This document shows, in pieces, positions 34,614 to 42,902 of a DNA stretch of 64,000 nucleotides (position 1 is its first letter; each line of letters opens with the position of its first letter). The notes below the pieces were generated by a model. That model was not told the origin of the DNA, did no database searches, and saw nothing but the letters and a program-made list of their open reading frames with translations. The position numbers and the translations under genes were made by a program. This stretch comes from Streptomyces antioxidans (GTDB taxonomy: Bacteria > Actinomycetota > Actinomycetes > Streptomycetales > Streptomycetaceae), in the NCBI RefSeq assembly GCF_000968685.2, contig NZ_LAKD02000002.1:1-64000 (forward strand), read 5' to 3'.

Positions 34614-35183
34614 TCAGGCGGTGGTCCAGGTACGGAGAAGGCGGTCGAGGGAATCGATGGTCCAGGTCCACGACTCGCCGGGATCGGGGCTGCTGTGGGC
34701 GTAGGATCCGGCGAGCTCCAGGTCGGTGAAGCCATGGAGGACGGCCCCGAGCAGGCGGACCGCATGGGTCTGCTCGGGCTCGGGCAGGCCGTAGCCGCGC
34801 AGGACGGCCCGCATCATCTGCGAGTGCCGCACCGCGGCGCTGGAGGCCGCGGTCTGCGAGTCGAGCTGGAAGCGGGAGGCTTGATACCGGCCCGGGTGCT
34901 GCCGGGCGTAGTCGCGGTACACGGCAGTGAGTGCGGCCAGGGCGTCCCTTCCGGAGCGCCCCGCCACCGCGTCGGCGGCCCGGTCGGCCATCTCCTCCAG
35001 GGCAAGCAGGCAGATGCGGGTCTTCAGCTCCTGCGCGTTCGCCACATGGGCGTACAGACTCTGGACCTTCACGCCGACATGCCGGGCGAGGGCCGACGGG
35101 GTCACCTGGCCGAAGCCGACCTCGTCGGCCAGTTCGGCGCCGACCTGGGCCAGTCTGTCCAGGTTCAGTCCTGCTCGGGTCAT
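34614..35183 (-). CDS. TetR-family regulator (WHG-type C-terminal domain)
   Basis: 189 residues from ATG 35183, with GGAGGAGCAATC upstream. HTH: GFGQVTPSALARHVGVKVQS then LYAHVANAQELKTRI. The C-terminal half ends HAVRLLGAVLHGFTDLELAG, characteristic of the TetR_C_33/WHG domain. A 25-bp palindrome lies 35 bp upstream of its start, indicating autorepression. It is upstream of the acyl-CoA ligase on the same strand. Unrelated to the three paralogous TetRs elsewhere in the window. Confidence 0.88.
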   Translation of the reverse strand: MTRAGLNLDRLAQVGAELADEVGFGQVTPSALARHVGVKVQSLYAHVANAQELKTRICLLALEEMADRAADAVAGRSGRDALAALTAVYRDYARQHPGRYQASRFQLDSQTAASSAAVRHSQMMRAVLRGYGLPEPEQTHAVRLLGAVLHGFTDLELAGSYAHSSPDPGESWTWTIDSLDRLLRTWTTA

Positions 35184-35217
35184 GATTGCTCCTCCGCTCC
35201 AACGAAGGCCATCATGC

Positions 35218-35242
35218 ATTTGCCTGAAGCTTTCAGGCAAAT
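35218..35242. promoter_or_regulatory. TetR autoregulatory operator
   Basis: ATTTGCCTGAA - GCT - TTCAGGCAAAT: perfect 11-bp arms, 3-bp centre, just upstream of the TetR start at 35183. No second copy was found before the ligase gene. Confidence 0.75.
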
Positions 35243-35717
35243 CTATTCCCGGCTCCACTTCCGCACCGCCGACGTCACCGGGGCCGTCGACTCGCCCGAG
35301 GGGGCGCGGCCATCCAACCCGGCGACACCATCCAGGGGTGGCCTCCGAGTTCTCGCGCCTGGCCACATGGGAAACCGTCACACCGGTCCCGCTAGTGTCC
35401 GGTTTGTGTGGCTCGCGTCACTCTTCGATGCGAGAAGGGCGGCCCGTCCTCCAGCGGCTGGTGGGCCAGCGCAGCCGTGCCTCCGGCTGAACCGTCGGCG
35501 CCGTGGTCTCGTTGTTGCTCGCCAGAGGACACACCCGAAGTCAGACAGGACCGGTCCGAACGGCCCTTTCTGGAACTACACGAATAAATCCGACATGTCG
35601 CGGCGGTCATCTCCCGCATCTCCCACCGGCCCTGGTGGCCGCTGACCGAGGAGTGCGGGGCCTTCCACGCGGCGGTCTTGCTATGACTCAGATCACTCCT
35701 CCAAGGGTGGCCGGTGG
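35243..35717. other. Remnant-bearing non-coding stretch
   Basis: Around 35520-35680 the plus strand reads SERPFLELHE, stop, then VAAVISRISHRPWWPLTEEC, which looks like a decayed protein-coding segment with an in-frame stop. I cannot name the family. Confidence 0.3.
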
Positions 35718-35750
35718 TGGCACTAAATGTCAGAGTGGCAGTTAGTGTCA
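35718..35750. promoter_or_regulatory. TetR-regulon palindrome, site C
   Basis: TGGCACTAAATGTCA - GAG - TGGCAGTTAGTGTCA, 115 bp upstream of the small secreted protein gene. Nearly identical arms and spacing to site E. Confidence 0.78.
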
Positions 35751-35865
35751 CTCGGGTGTGCGAGGGCAGCACGTCGACCAAGACGCGTTGCAAGCCGCAG
35801 AGCCACCACGCACCGGACCCCGGGGCCCTACCTGATGAACAGTGCAGCGCGCAGAAGGAGAATTC

Positions 35866-36120
35866 ATGAAGTCGTGGCGTTCCCGCATCGCCGCCGGCCT
35901 CGTTGTCGGTGCCGCAGCGATCGCAATCCCGCTGACCGCCACCAGTGCTGTCGCCAGCCCCCCGCCCGGCAGTGGCTGGCACGTGGCTGGTGGTATGACG
36001 TACGACTCGAAGGGGCAGTGCGAGGCCGAGGAGCTGTCGAACGCCCAGCACAACGGGTATGACGAGGTGTGGTGCGACGGTCCGGGCGGTCGCGCCGAGT
36101 ACACCGTCTGGGTGCGCTGA
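35866..36120 (+). CDS. Small secreted protein (84 aa)
   Basis: From ATG 35866 with AAGGAGAATTC directly upstream. Clear Sec signal: KSWRSRIAAGLVVGAAAIAI, then PLTATSAVAS with a probable cleavage after AVAS. The mature part of about 50 residues starts PPPGSGWHVAGGMTYDSKGQ and contains two Cys (in GQCEAEEL and VWCDGPGG) that could form one disulfide. No recognised family. Followed by a strong terminator at 36304 and preceded by palindrome C, so it is a single-gene unit in the TetR-type regulon. Confidence 0.82.
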   Translation: MKSWRSRIAAGLVVGAAAIAIPLTATSAVASPPPGSGWHVAGGMTYDSKGQCEAEELSNAQHNGYDEVWCDGPGGRAEYTVWVR

Positions 36121-36303
36121 CCGCTTCCCGAGGCGCAGAAGAGCCGGCCGCCCTGGCGCGCTGCGCCGGGGTGACCCGGCTTCCCGATGTCTCACCAACC
36201 GCCCCGGTCCATCTGCTGCCGCTTGGGCCGCAGGCCGGTGGGCGGGGGGTGCCCCGGCCGGCGAGCAGCGCTGATCCTCGTCACCGAGCGGTACCAGTAC
36301 CAC

Positions 36304-36348
36304 GAGCCGGTCTCGCCGGTCCTCCAAAGGGACCGGCGAGACCGGCTC
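36304..36348. terminator. Strong bidirectional terminator
   Basis: Perfect 19-bp stem (36304-36322 with 36330-36348, arms starting GAGCCGGTCTCGCC) and 7-nt loop between the convergent secreted-protein and TetR genes. Confidence 0.8.
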
Positions 36349-36451
36349 GCGTCGTGGAGTCACCGGACAGGGCGTAGCGCCGTCGTCAGGGCTCCTGCTG
36401 CCAGGGCAGGTATCCCGCCCCGTCGTACCGTCCGCGGCGTGTCGTGGTCGC

Positions 36452-37111
36452 TCAGGTGGTGACGGGATCTCCCACGGCTCCGCCGGTGGCCGCGCGTACC
36501 GCTCGTGCGATCCGGGCAGGCGCGTCGGCGAAGTCCCGGGGATCGGTGCCCTCCAGGATGGCGGCGCCGATGTGCTCGTTGAGGACCCGCAGCGCGGCCG
36601 AGGCCGCAGCGGCGTGCACGCGTACGTCGAGGTCCTCGGCCGGAAGTCCGAGTCGCCCCGCGATGATCTCGGCCATCTCGCGCTCTACTTGGTCGCATGC
36701 CATCAGCCAGGCCGTACGGATGGCCGGCTCGGTGTCGGCCAGCCGGATCATCTTGATCGCGAGCTCGGTGTCCATCCGCTCCACGTCACTGGCCTCACGA
36801 CCGAACTTGCTGCTCTCCGCGGCGAAGTGCACCTCCAGCGAGAGCTGCGGAGGCCAGCTGCGCAGCGTGGACATCTCCCACTCCACGCCCCGCATCACGA
36901 TGGGCTCGGCGCAGCTCTCCTTGCTGCGGAAGTGGCGCCAGATGGTGCGCGTCGACAGGCCCACGGCCTCGGCGATCTGATCGCCGCTGGTCGCGTCCAC
37001 ACCCTGCGCCCAGAAGAGCCGGGATGCTTCCCGTGAGACATCCAGACGCAGGCGGTGGCGCCGCTGATCACTCATGCCGCCACGTCCCTTGGTCGGTGCC
37101 GTACCGGCCAT
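36452..37111 (-). CDS. TetR-family regulator, paralogue 2
   Basis: 219 residues from ATG 37111 (GGAGTAAGGGG upstream). HTH FWAQGVDATSGDQIAEAVGL then STRTIWRHFRSKESCAEPIV, identical over this stretch to paralogue 1. C-terminal domain shares AIRTAWLMACDQVEREMAEI and the ending ATGGAVGDPVTT. Lies 131 bp after the MFS gene in the same direction, so it is the third gene of a DUF3159-MFS-TetR run preceded by palindrome E; a half palindrome sits just upstream at 37148. Confidence 0.92.
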   Translation of the reverse strand: MAGTAPTKGRGGMSDQRRHRLRLDVSREASRLFWAQGVDATSGDQIAEAVGLSTRTIWRHFRSKESCAEPIVMRGVEWEMSTLRSWPPQLSLEVHFAAESSKFGREASDVERMDTELAIKMIRLADTEPAIRTAWLMACDQVEREMAEIIAGRLGLPAEDLDVRVHAAAASAALRVLNEHIGAAILEGTDPRDFADAPARIARAVRAATGGAVGDPVTT

Positions 37112-37147
37112 CCCCTTACTCCTTGCTCCCGACTGCAGGTGAAAGGA

Positions 37148-37162
37148 TGGCATTTAGTGACG
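37148..37162. promoter_or_regulatory. Half palindrome, site D
   Basis: TGGCATTTAGTGACG matches one arm of the regulon palindrome; the partner arm expected at 37130-37144 is not recognisable. 37 bp upstream of the TetR paralogue 2 start. Confidence 0.5.
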
Positions 37163-37242
37163 CCAATGACCAGCCAGCCGATCACGCAGGGTGCCTGGGA
37201 CGATCCACCGTCCCGGCCACCCTGCTGTTCCGGTCTCGTTCG

Positions 37243-38934
37243 TCACGGCCGCCCGGACTGGACGGAACCGACCCCTGGCCGGGGGGTTCCTCCACCGCCC
37301 CTGGTCGACCCCTCGGCGACGTCGGCACGGGGTGTGTCGGCGGGGGCCGGGAGGGCGCGGCAGCCGGTGGCGATGGCGCTCTCCCCGGCGAGTCGCTCCG
37401 TGCTGGTGGTCGTCTTGAGCGGCTTCTCCTCGATGAACAGGACGGCGATCAGCGCCAGCAGGGCGAACGGGGTGGCGCAGAGGAAGAGTTCGGCGGTGGC
37501 GGTGCCGTAGGCGTTCTCCACGAGCGTGCGCAAGGGGGCGGGCAGGGGCGTCGCGTCGGGGACACCGTGCCCGGCTGCGCCTCCCGGCGTGTCACCTCCC
37601 GCCGCGCGGCCGGCGGACAGTTCGATGGCGACGCGGTGGGCGAGCACCGCCCCGAGGACGCTGGTGCCCACGGTCCCGCCCATGCTGCGCGAGAAGGACA
37701 GGACGGAGGTGGCGCTGCCCAGGGTGTCGGCGGGCACGTCGTTCTGCGCGGCGAGGACCAGGTTCTGCATCAGCATGCCGACGCCGGTCCCCAGGACGGC
37801 CATGTAGACGCTCAGCACAAAGAAGGGCGTGTGGGATCCGATGGTGGACAGCAGGGCGAGGCCGGCGGTCATGAGGACGGCGCCTGCCACGAGGTACCGC
37901 TTCCACCTGCCGGTCGCGCTGATCCGGTGTCCGGCGAAGGTGGAGGCGGTGAGCGATCCCAGGATCAGCGGCAGGCTCATCAGACCGGCGGTCGTGGGCG
38001 ACTTGCCCATGGCCACCTGGAAGAACTGTGAGAGGAAGACGGTGCCGCCGAAGAGGCCGACACCGGCCAGCAGGGAGGCCAGGCTGGTCAGCGCCACGGT
38101 GCGGATGCGGAAGATGCTCAGCGGGATGATCGGCTCGGCGGCCCGGGACTCGACCCGGACGGCAGCCGCCAGCAGCAGCGTTCCGCCACCAACCAGGGCG
38201 GCCGTCTGCCAGGAGAACCAGTCGAACGTGCTGCCCGCCATCGAGACCCAGATGAGCAGTGGGCTGACACCGGCGACGATCAGGGAGGCACCGATCCAGT
38301 CGATCTTCACATCGCGGCGGACGTGCGGAAGGTGCAGCGTGCGCTGCAGCAGCGCGATGGCAAGGAGCGCGAACGGCACGCCAATGAAGAAGCACCACCG
38401 CCAGCCGAGCCAGGAGGTGTCCACCAGGAGGCCGCCGATCAGCGGACCGGCCACGGTGGCGCCGGAGAAGACGGCGCCGAAGACGCCGGAGTACCTGCCC
38501 AGCTTCCGCGGGGGGATGACGGCCGCCATCACGACCTGCGTCAGTGCCGTGAGTCCGCCTGCCCCCAGGCCCTGCACCACCCGGCTGAAGATCAGCGTGC
38601 CGGCACCTTGGGAGAATCCGGCAACGAGCGAGCCGACCACGAACAGTCCCAGCGATATCTGGAGGAGCAGCTTCTTGCTGCAGAGGTCGGACAGCTTGCC
38701 CCACAAGGGAACGGTGGCCGTCATGGCCAGCAGCTCCGCGACGATCACCCAGGTGTACGAGGATTGGCTCGCCCCCAGCTCGGCGGTGATCCGGGGCAGC
38801 GCGTTGGCCACGACGGTTCCGGCGAGGATGGCGACGAACAAGCCGGCCACCAGTCCGGAGACCGCCTGAAGTACCTGCCGGGGCGGCATCGTCATCGCTT
38901 CCGGCTTCGTCGCGGGTGCACCGTCGGTAGTCAC
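37243..38934 (-). CDS. MFS multidrug transporter (EmrB/QacA type, 14 TM)
   Basis: 563 residues from GTG 38934 (AGGGAAG upstream; starts up to 39030 are possible). Motif A-like WGKLSDLCSKKLLLQISLGL, antiporter motif C-like GRYSGVFGAVFSGATVAGPL, and about 14 hydrophobic segments. Proton-driven exporter family. The C-terminal ~50 residues are Pro/Gly/Thr-rich. Downstream of the DUF3159 gene and upstream of TetR paralogue 2, the usual layout of an exporter controlled by its own TetR. Confidence 0.9.
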   Translation of the reverse strand: MTTDGAPATKPEAMTMPPRQVLQAVSGLVAGLFVAILAGTVVANALPRITAELGASQSSYTWVIVAELLAMTATVPLWGKLSDLCSKKLLLQISLGLFVVGSLVAGFSQGAGTLIFSRVVQGLGAGGLTALTQVVMAAVIPPRKLGRYSGVFGAVFSGATVAGPLIGGLLVDTSWLGWRWCFFIGVPFALLAIALLQRTLHLPHVRRDVKIDWIGASLIVAGVSPLLIWVSMAGSTFDWFSWQTAALVGGGTLLLAAAVRVESRAAEPIIPLSIFRIRTVALTSLASLLAGVGLFGGTVFLSQFFQVAMGKSPTTAGLMSLPLILGSLTASTFAGHRISATGRWKRYLVAGAVLMTAGLALLSTIGSHTPFFVLSVYMAVLGTGVGMLMQNLVLAAQNDVPADTLGSATSVLSFSRSMGGTVGTSVLGAVLAHRVAIELSAGRAAGGDTPGGAAGHGVPDATPLPAPLRTLVENAYGTATAELFLCATPFALLALIAVLFIEEKPLKTTTSTERLAGESAIATGCRALPAPADTPRADVAEGSTRGGGGTPRPGVGSVQSGRP

Positions 38935-39130
38935 CGAGTCTTCCCTGGTCCGTGTCACACCCGGCGAACGGTGGATCCGGCGGCGTCGTCGCTCACTCAT
39001 CCCAGGTCCGATGCGTTTGCGCACCTGCATGGGGTCACCTCGTCATATATCCGTGGGAACAAACGCCACTTGTGCCGGACGGGCCGTGGGAGGCCTGTCC
39101 GGCACGGACCGGGAGCGGAGAGGGCGTCCG

Positions 39131-39808
39131 TCAGGTGCGCTTGGCGGGCAGCAGCCCTGCGGCCTTCAGCCGCTTGTCGGAAGCCCGGGCGGCCCAGGCG
39201 ACGGCCAGGAAGCCGACGGCGAGGAGCGGGTAGCCCATGGCGATCTTGGCGAAGCCCAGCGAGCCGACCTCGTCGGCCTGGTAGAGGTACTGCTGGACGG
39301 CGAACCGGGCGCCGAAGATGGCGGCCAGCACCAGGGTGGCGATGTCGTAGTAGCGTCGCGAGCGCTTGTCCGCCCGCCAGACGGTGCCCTTGCCGGTCGC
39401 CGAGTTCCAGATCAGACCGGCCAGGGGCCAGCGCAGCACCACGGAGAGGACGAAGGCGACGGCGCCGGCCAGGCTCGCCCAGATGCCGATGAGGAAGAAG
39501 TCCTTGGCGGATCCCGTGTACCAGGAGATGCCGGCGGCGATCGCCACGCCGAACACGCCGCCGAGCGCGGGCTGGAGCGACTCCTTGCGCGTCAGCCGCT
39601 CCACCGCGATGCCCAAGGCGACGAGGAGGGCGGCGAGGATGCCCACCTTGAGTCCGCCGACGTTGTTGGCGATGACGAACACCACCGCGGGCAGCGCCGA
39701 GAAGATAACCCCCTTGGTGCCGCCCGCCTGCTCGAGCGCCGACTTCTGCTTCCGTCGGCCTGCCGTCTGCACGTCGGTCGCCGACTCCTGGGGCCTGGTG
39801 GTCTGCAT
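39131..39808 (-). CDS. DUF3159 membrane protein
   Basis: 225 residues from ATG 39808. Begins with ~20 polar residues, then GGTKGVIFSALPAVVFVIAN NV and five to six membrane helices; PLAGLIWNSATGKGTVWRAD and RRYYDIATLVLAAIFGARFA match the actinobacterial DUF3159 family. Function unknown. First gene of the run ending with TetR paralogue 2; palindrome E lies 40 bp upstream. Confidence 0.85.
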   Translation of the reverse strand: MQTTRPQESATDVQTAGRRKQKSALEQAGGTKGVIFSALPAVVFVIANNVGGLKVGILAALLVALGIAVERLTRKESLQPALGGVFGVAIAAGISWYTGSAKDFFLIGIWASLAGAVAFVLSVVLRWPLAGLIWNSATGKGTVWRADKRSRRYYDIATLVLAAIFGARFAVQQYLYQADEVGSLGFAKIAMGYPLLAVGFLAVAWAARASDKRLKAAGLLPAKRT

Positions 39809-39847
39809 GATGATCAGCTCTTCCGGGTTTTATCTGAGGGGACGGGG

Positions 39848-39880
39848 TGTCACTAAATGCCATTCTGGCGGTTAGTGACG
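39848..39880. promoter_or_regulatory. TetR-regulon palindrome, site E
   Basis: TGTCACTAAATGCCA - TTC - TGGCGGTTAGTGACG, immediately upstream of the DUF3159-MFS-TetR run. One of the best-matching copies. Confidence 0.8.
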
Positions 39881-40403
39881 CAAGAAATCAATGCGTGCGT
39901 CGTGATCTGGGTCACACTTGACGAAGCCCCTGGTCAGCGAGTCGCCCGTCGTTACCTACGGCGGCGCGGTCCGTACGGCGGTTCGGCGATCACCGTCGAC
40001 CTGTCCCGGGTTGGCCGGCTCGCTCAGTTCCGATGTCCGACGACCCGCGCGAGTGCGCTGCGGACGACGGTGAGGGTCAGGCGCCCGGCGGCGCGTCGGC
40101 GCCGCTCCGGCCGCCATGCCCGGCCGCGGCGACAGCCGATGACGGGCTCCAGCGATTGGTTGACCCCATATCAGGGCTCTGACCCACACGGGCCCTGATC
40201 AGCTAACGTGCGAGGGCACACGTGCCGGCGGTACGTGATGCCCTGATGAGCCGGCGGCGCTTTTCGCGGCTACGGTCCGGACCGGAGGCTGATGCTCAGC
40301 TTCCGAATCCCAGGCCAACGGCTCAGCACGTTGAACAGATGTGGGACGTGTACCAGGCTGGTCGGCTTGGCGCGGTGGTTGCCGCGCTTCCTGCGCTTCC
40401 CCG
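39881..40403. other. Stretch with XRE-regulator remnant
   Basis: Plus strand near 40300-40400 reads RPTAQHVEQMWDVYQAGRLG then AVVAALPALP, similar to the linker/TPR part of Streptomyces XRE-family regulators, without an HTH. The rest of this 520-bp gap holds nothing I can support. Confidence 0.35.
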
Positions 40404-41258
40404 CTATGGCCTGTGGCCATCTGACTCATCTCCTACGCGGGTACCAGGCGTTGCATATGTGCACAACGCTATGTGTAGGGGATCTACGCCGTGCCGATCG
40501 ATGCCCTCCGCGCGGGCCGGGTGGGGCGGGTCCGGTGCTGCGTGGAGAAGCGGTTGCAGGCGGCGGAGGACGTCGAGCTGGGCGGGGTTGTAGAGGTCCT
40601 CGATGGCCTTGCCGATCGTCTGTGCGGCGAAGTGCGCGCCGCCCGGGGCGTCGGCGTGCGCGTTCCGCAGCCCGGGGTGCTCCGCGTGGAGCGCGCGGAC
40701 GTAAGGGGCGGTGCGCTCGGCCAGATCCTGGCGGGTCTGTTCGTCGGCGTCGGCGGGCAGGGCGGCGAACTCCGATGCCAAGGGATAGGTGGGACGGCTT
40801 CGCAGCAGCTCGGAGTAGGCCCGCAAACCCTGTGGGCCGAGGATTCGGGTCATGACGACGATGAATGAGCGGTCGACGTCGGACAGTTGTGCTTCTGCGG
40901 CGGCCGCGGCGAACTCGGATGGCAGGTCGGTCGTCGCGGCTTGGCGCAGGATGAGGCCGAGTTCGATGCGAGCCTGTCGGAGGCGTTCGATGGTGGCGGC
41001 GAGTTCGGTGTCGAGAGCGCGCAGGGCTTCTTCGGGTTGGTCGTCGGAGTCGCCCATTGCGGCGATCTGGGACAGGGAGAACCCGAGGTCGGTCAGGCGT
41101 TTGATGCGCAGCACCCGGATGAGGTGAGCGACGCCGTACTGCTTGTAGCCGTTGGCGCGGCGCTCTGGCTCCTCGAGCAGACCGACCTCGTGGTAATGGC
41201 GTACCGCCCGCAGGGTCGTGCCTGCGATCTCGGCGATCTCGCGGGTGCTCCAGGCCAT
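40404..41258 (-). CDS. MerR-family regulator
   Basis: 284 residues from ATG 41258. N-terminal MerR HTH and wing: STREIAEIAGTTLRAVRHYH, EVGLLEEPERRANGYKQYGV, then LIRVLRIKRLTDLGFSLSQI and a coiled linker. C-terminal ~160 residues are an unassigned helical effector domain. No palindrome with 19/20-bp MerR-promoter spacing was recognised. Its target is not evident: the neighbour is only the S9 peptidase fragment. Confidence 0.9.
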   Translation of the reverse strand: MAWSTREIAEIAGTTLRAVRHYHEVGLLEEPERRANGYKQYGVAHLIRVLRIKRLTDLGFSLSQIAAMGDSDDQPEEALRALDTELAATIERLRQARIELGLILRQAATTDLPSEFAAAAAEAQLSDVDRSFIVVMTRILGPQGLRAYSELLRSRPTYPLASEFAALPADADEQTRQDLAERTAPYVRALHAEHPGLRNAHADAPGGAHFAAQTIGKAIEDLYNPAQLDVLRRLQPLLHAAPDPPHPARAEGIDRHGVDPLHIALCTYATPGTRVGDESDGHRP

Positions 41259-41346
41259 CGATCGTTCCCGTGTTTCGAAAGCGGCTTCGTCGACGCGGCC
41301 ACGCCGACGGGGAGGGTGCCGCGCTTGAGCCGCCGTGAAGGGAGCG

Positions 41347-41514
41347 TCAGCGGGCGTGATAGACGCTCTCCACCCAGACGTTCAGTCGTTCCCGCCACGG
41401 CGCCAGGTAGGCGATCCTGGTGCCGTCGGGCGAGATCGAGGCCCTGGTGCGGAGGGGCGTGCAGAAGAAGTCCTCGACAGTGAGGTCCGCCATCTCGTGC
41501 GGAATGGCGGACAT
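41347..41514 (-). pseudogene. S9 peptidase N-terminal fragment
   Basis: 55 codons from ATG 41514: HEMADLTVEDFFCTPLRTRA then SISPDGTRIAYLAPWRERLN and WVESVYHAR, stop. It aligns to the first residues of the S9 peptidase at 29877 (TISVEELFAPPVRSRASLSP onward). The remaining ~570 residues are missing. It lies 80 bp after TetR paralogue 3 in the same direction, suggesting an ancestral TetR-peptidase operon. Confidence 0.88.
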
Positions 41515-41534
41515 GCGGATACTCCTTCTGGCTT

Positions 41535-41562
41535 CAGCTCAGCTCAGCTCAGCTCAGCTCAG
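41535..41562. repeat. CAGCT pentanucleotide repeat (5 units)
   Basis: Five exact CAGCT units plus CAG between the TetR paralogue 3 stop and the peptidase fragment start. Confidence 0.9.
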
Positions 41563-41593
41563 TTCGGCGCCGTGCGGTTCGGCGCGGTTCCGT

Positions 41594-42214
41594 TCAGGCG
41601 ATGGGGGCGCCGACGACTCCACCGGTGGCTGTGCGGATCGCGTGGGCGATGCGCCGGGCGACGGCCGTCATGTCGGTGAACGGCGTGAGGTCGGCGCCGG
41701 TGAGGACGGCGGCCCCGATGTGCGCGTCCAGGACCCGCACGACCGCGGCGGCCGCCGCGGCGTACATGCGCCCCTCCAGATCACCGGCCGGGCGCTCAAG
41801 ACGGTCACCGATGATCACGCACATCTCGCGTTCCACCTGGTCGTAGGCCATCAGCCACACGGTGCGGAGCGCCGGCTCGGTGTCGGCGAGCCGAATCATC
41901 TTCATCGCGAGCAGGTTGTCGACGGGCGGCGGCTCGTGACTGATCCTGGTCAGTTCCGTCGCCAGGTGGTCGTCGAGGGACCTGTGCCGGGGCCAGCTGC
42001 GCATCAACGTCACCAGGGTGACGACACCCTGCATGATGACCGGTTCCGCGCAGCTCTCCTTGCTGCGGAAGTGCCGCCAGATGGTGCGCGTGGACAGGCC
42101 CACCGCCGCCGCGATCTGATCGCCGCTCGTAGCGGCCACCCCCTGCTCCCAGAACAGGCGCGCCGCCTCCCGGGAGATCTCCAGCCGCAGCCGCGCACGC
42201 CGCTGCTCGCTCAT
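41594..42214 (-). CDS. TetR-family regulator, paralogue 3
   Basis: 206 residues from ATG 42214 (GGAGGGGG upstream). HTH FWEQGVAATSGDQIAAAVGL then STRTIWRHFRSKESCAEPVI, nearly the same as paralogues 1 and 2. The N-terminus before MSEQRR is out of frame with the corresponding paralogue sequence, so the start seems to have shifted. Palindrome F is 52 bp upstream. Downstream is the truncated S9 peptidase. Confidence 0.9.
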   Translation of the reverse strand: MSEQRRARLRLEISREAARLFWEQGVAATSGDQIAAAVGLSTRTIWRHFRSKESCAEPVIMQGVVTLVTLMRSWPRHRSLDDHLATELTRISHEPPPVDNLLAMKMIRLADTEPALRTVWLMAYDQVEREMCVIIGDRLERPAGDLEGRMYAAAAAAVVRVLDAHIGAAVLTGADLTPFTDMTAVARRIAHAIRTATGGVVGAPIA

Positions 42215-42265
42215 CCCCCTCCACCGCCCTTCTTCGTCGTCATGGCGCTCCACCTCCTCCCGGTC

Positions 42266-42298
42266 TGTCATTAAGCGATATCTTGTCACTAAGTGACG
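42266..42298. promoter_or_regulatory. TetR-regulon palindrome, site F
   Basis: TGTCATTAAGCGATA - TCT - TGTCACTAAGTGACG, 11 of 15 arm positions paired, same 15-3-15 layout; upstream of TetR paralogue 3. Confidence 0.65.
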
Positions 42299-42343
42299 CC
42301 AGCATGCAAGTGTGGACCTGAAGACCTTCGGGTCCGGTGAGGT

Positions 42344-42601
42344 CTGCCGCGCTACAAGGCCGCCTGCGACACCCTCGGCCTGGACCTGCTGGACAACCCC
42401 GCGCTGGTGGAGACCAACTCCGCGGCGCCCTGAGAAGTCGGCCTCCGACACTGGAACACCCAGACCGGCCCCGGGAGCATGGCGCCGCACGACGCCATGG
42501 CCGGCGGTCCCGGCTTCGGCGAGACGATCCGCTCCATCAACGGCGCCCTGGAACGCGGCGGCGCGAGCCCCGCCCAGGTGCGGAGTCGCACCGATACGTG
42601 A
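42344..42601 (+). pseudogene. GH19 chitinase C-terminal fragment
   Basis: Frame reads YKAACDTLGLDLLDNPALVE, then a TGA at 42431, then RHWNTQTGPGSMAPHDAMAG and GPGFGETIRSINGALERGG. The WNTQTGPG and HDAM...GFGETIRSING motifs are typical of family 19 chitinases. The 5' two thirds is missing and there is an internal stop. Same region of the same family as 24456-24597. Confidence 0.82.
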
Positions 42602-42702
42602 GGGAGTACCCGCTGGAGTCGCGTGACCGCACGGTCCGCATGCATCGCGCCGCCGAGCCGAAACCCGTCATCCGCCGCATGGCCGAGGCGCCCCAGGTGG
42701 CA
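42598..42702 (+). mobile_element. IS3-family OrfA 5' fragment
   Basis: Reads VREYPLESRDRTVRMHRAAE then PKPVIRRMAEAPQ, the N-terminal HTH region of IS3-group OrfA. It starts where the chitinase remnant ends and stops within about 100 bp. Complementary in position to the internal OrfA fragment at 24340-24455. Confidence 0.65.
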
Positions 42703-42902
42703 ACCGCGACAGGTTCGGACCGTCGGCACATCCGCTGCCGTGAAAGCCATGTCCTTTGAGGAGGCCGAGGGTCACCCGGAGTGGTGGCGTAGGGCTGTGC
42801 CGGTTGGCAGTCACAGCACGGCCGGAGGCAACTGGAGCTGGTCGCGTGCCACGTACTGTCCGACCTGGTCGGGTAGTTGACCTTGCTCTAGGGTCATCAT
42901 GC

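Noticed and set aside
32713..35202. Single 829-residue protein covering the acyl-CoA ligase and upstream region
   Set aside because: The first ~320 codons are Arg/Pro/Gly-rich and antisense-like or overlap the TetR gene; an excellent ribosome site precedes the internal ATG at 34242 where homology begins.
37130..37162. Full sixth regulon palindrome at site D
   Set aside because: Only the right arm matches; the left 15 bp show no pairing, so it is listed as a half-site.
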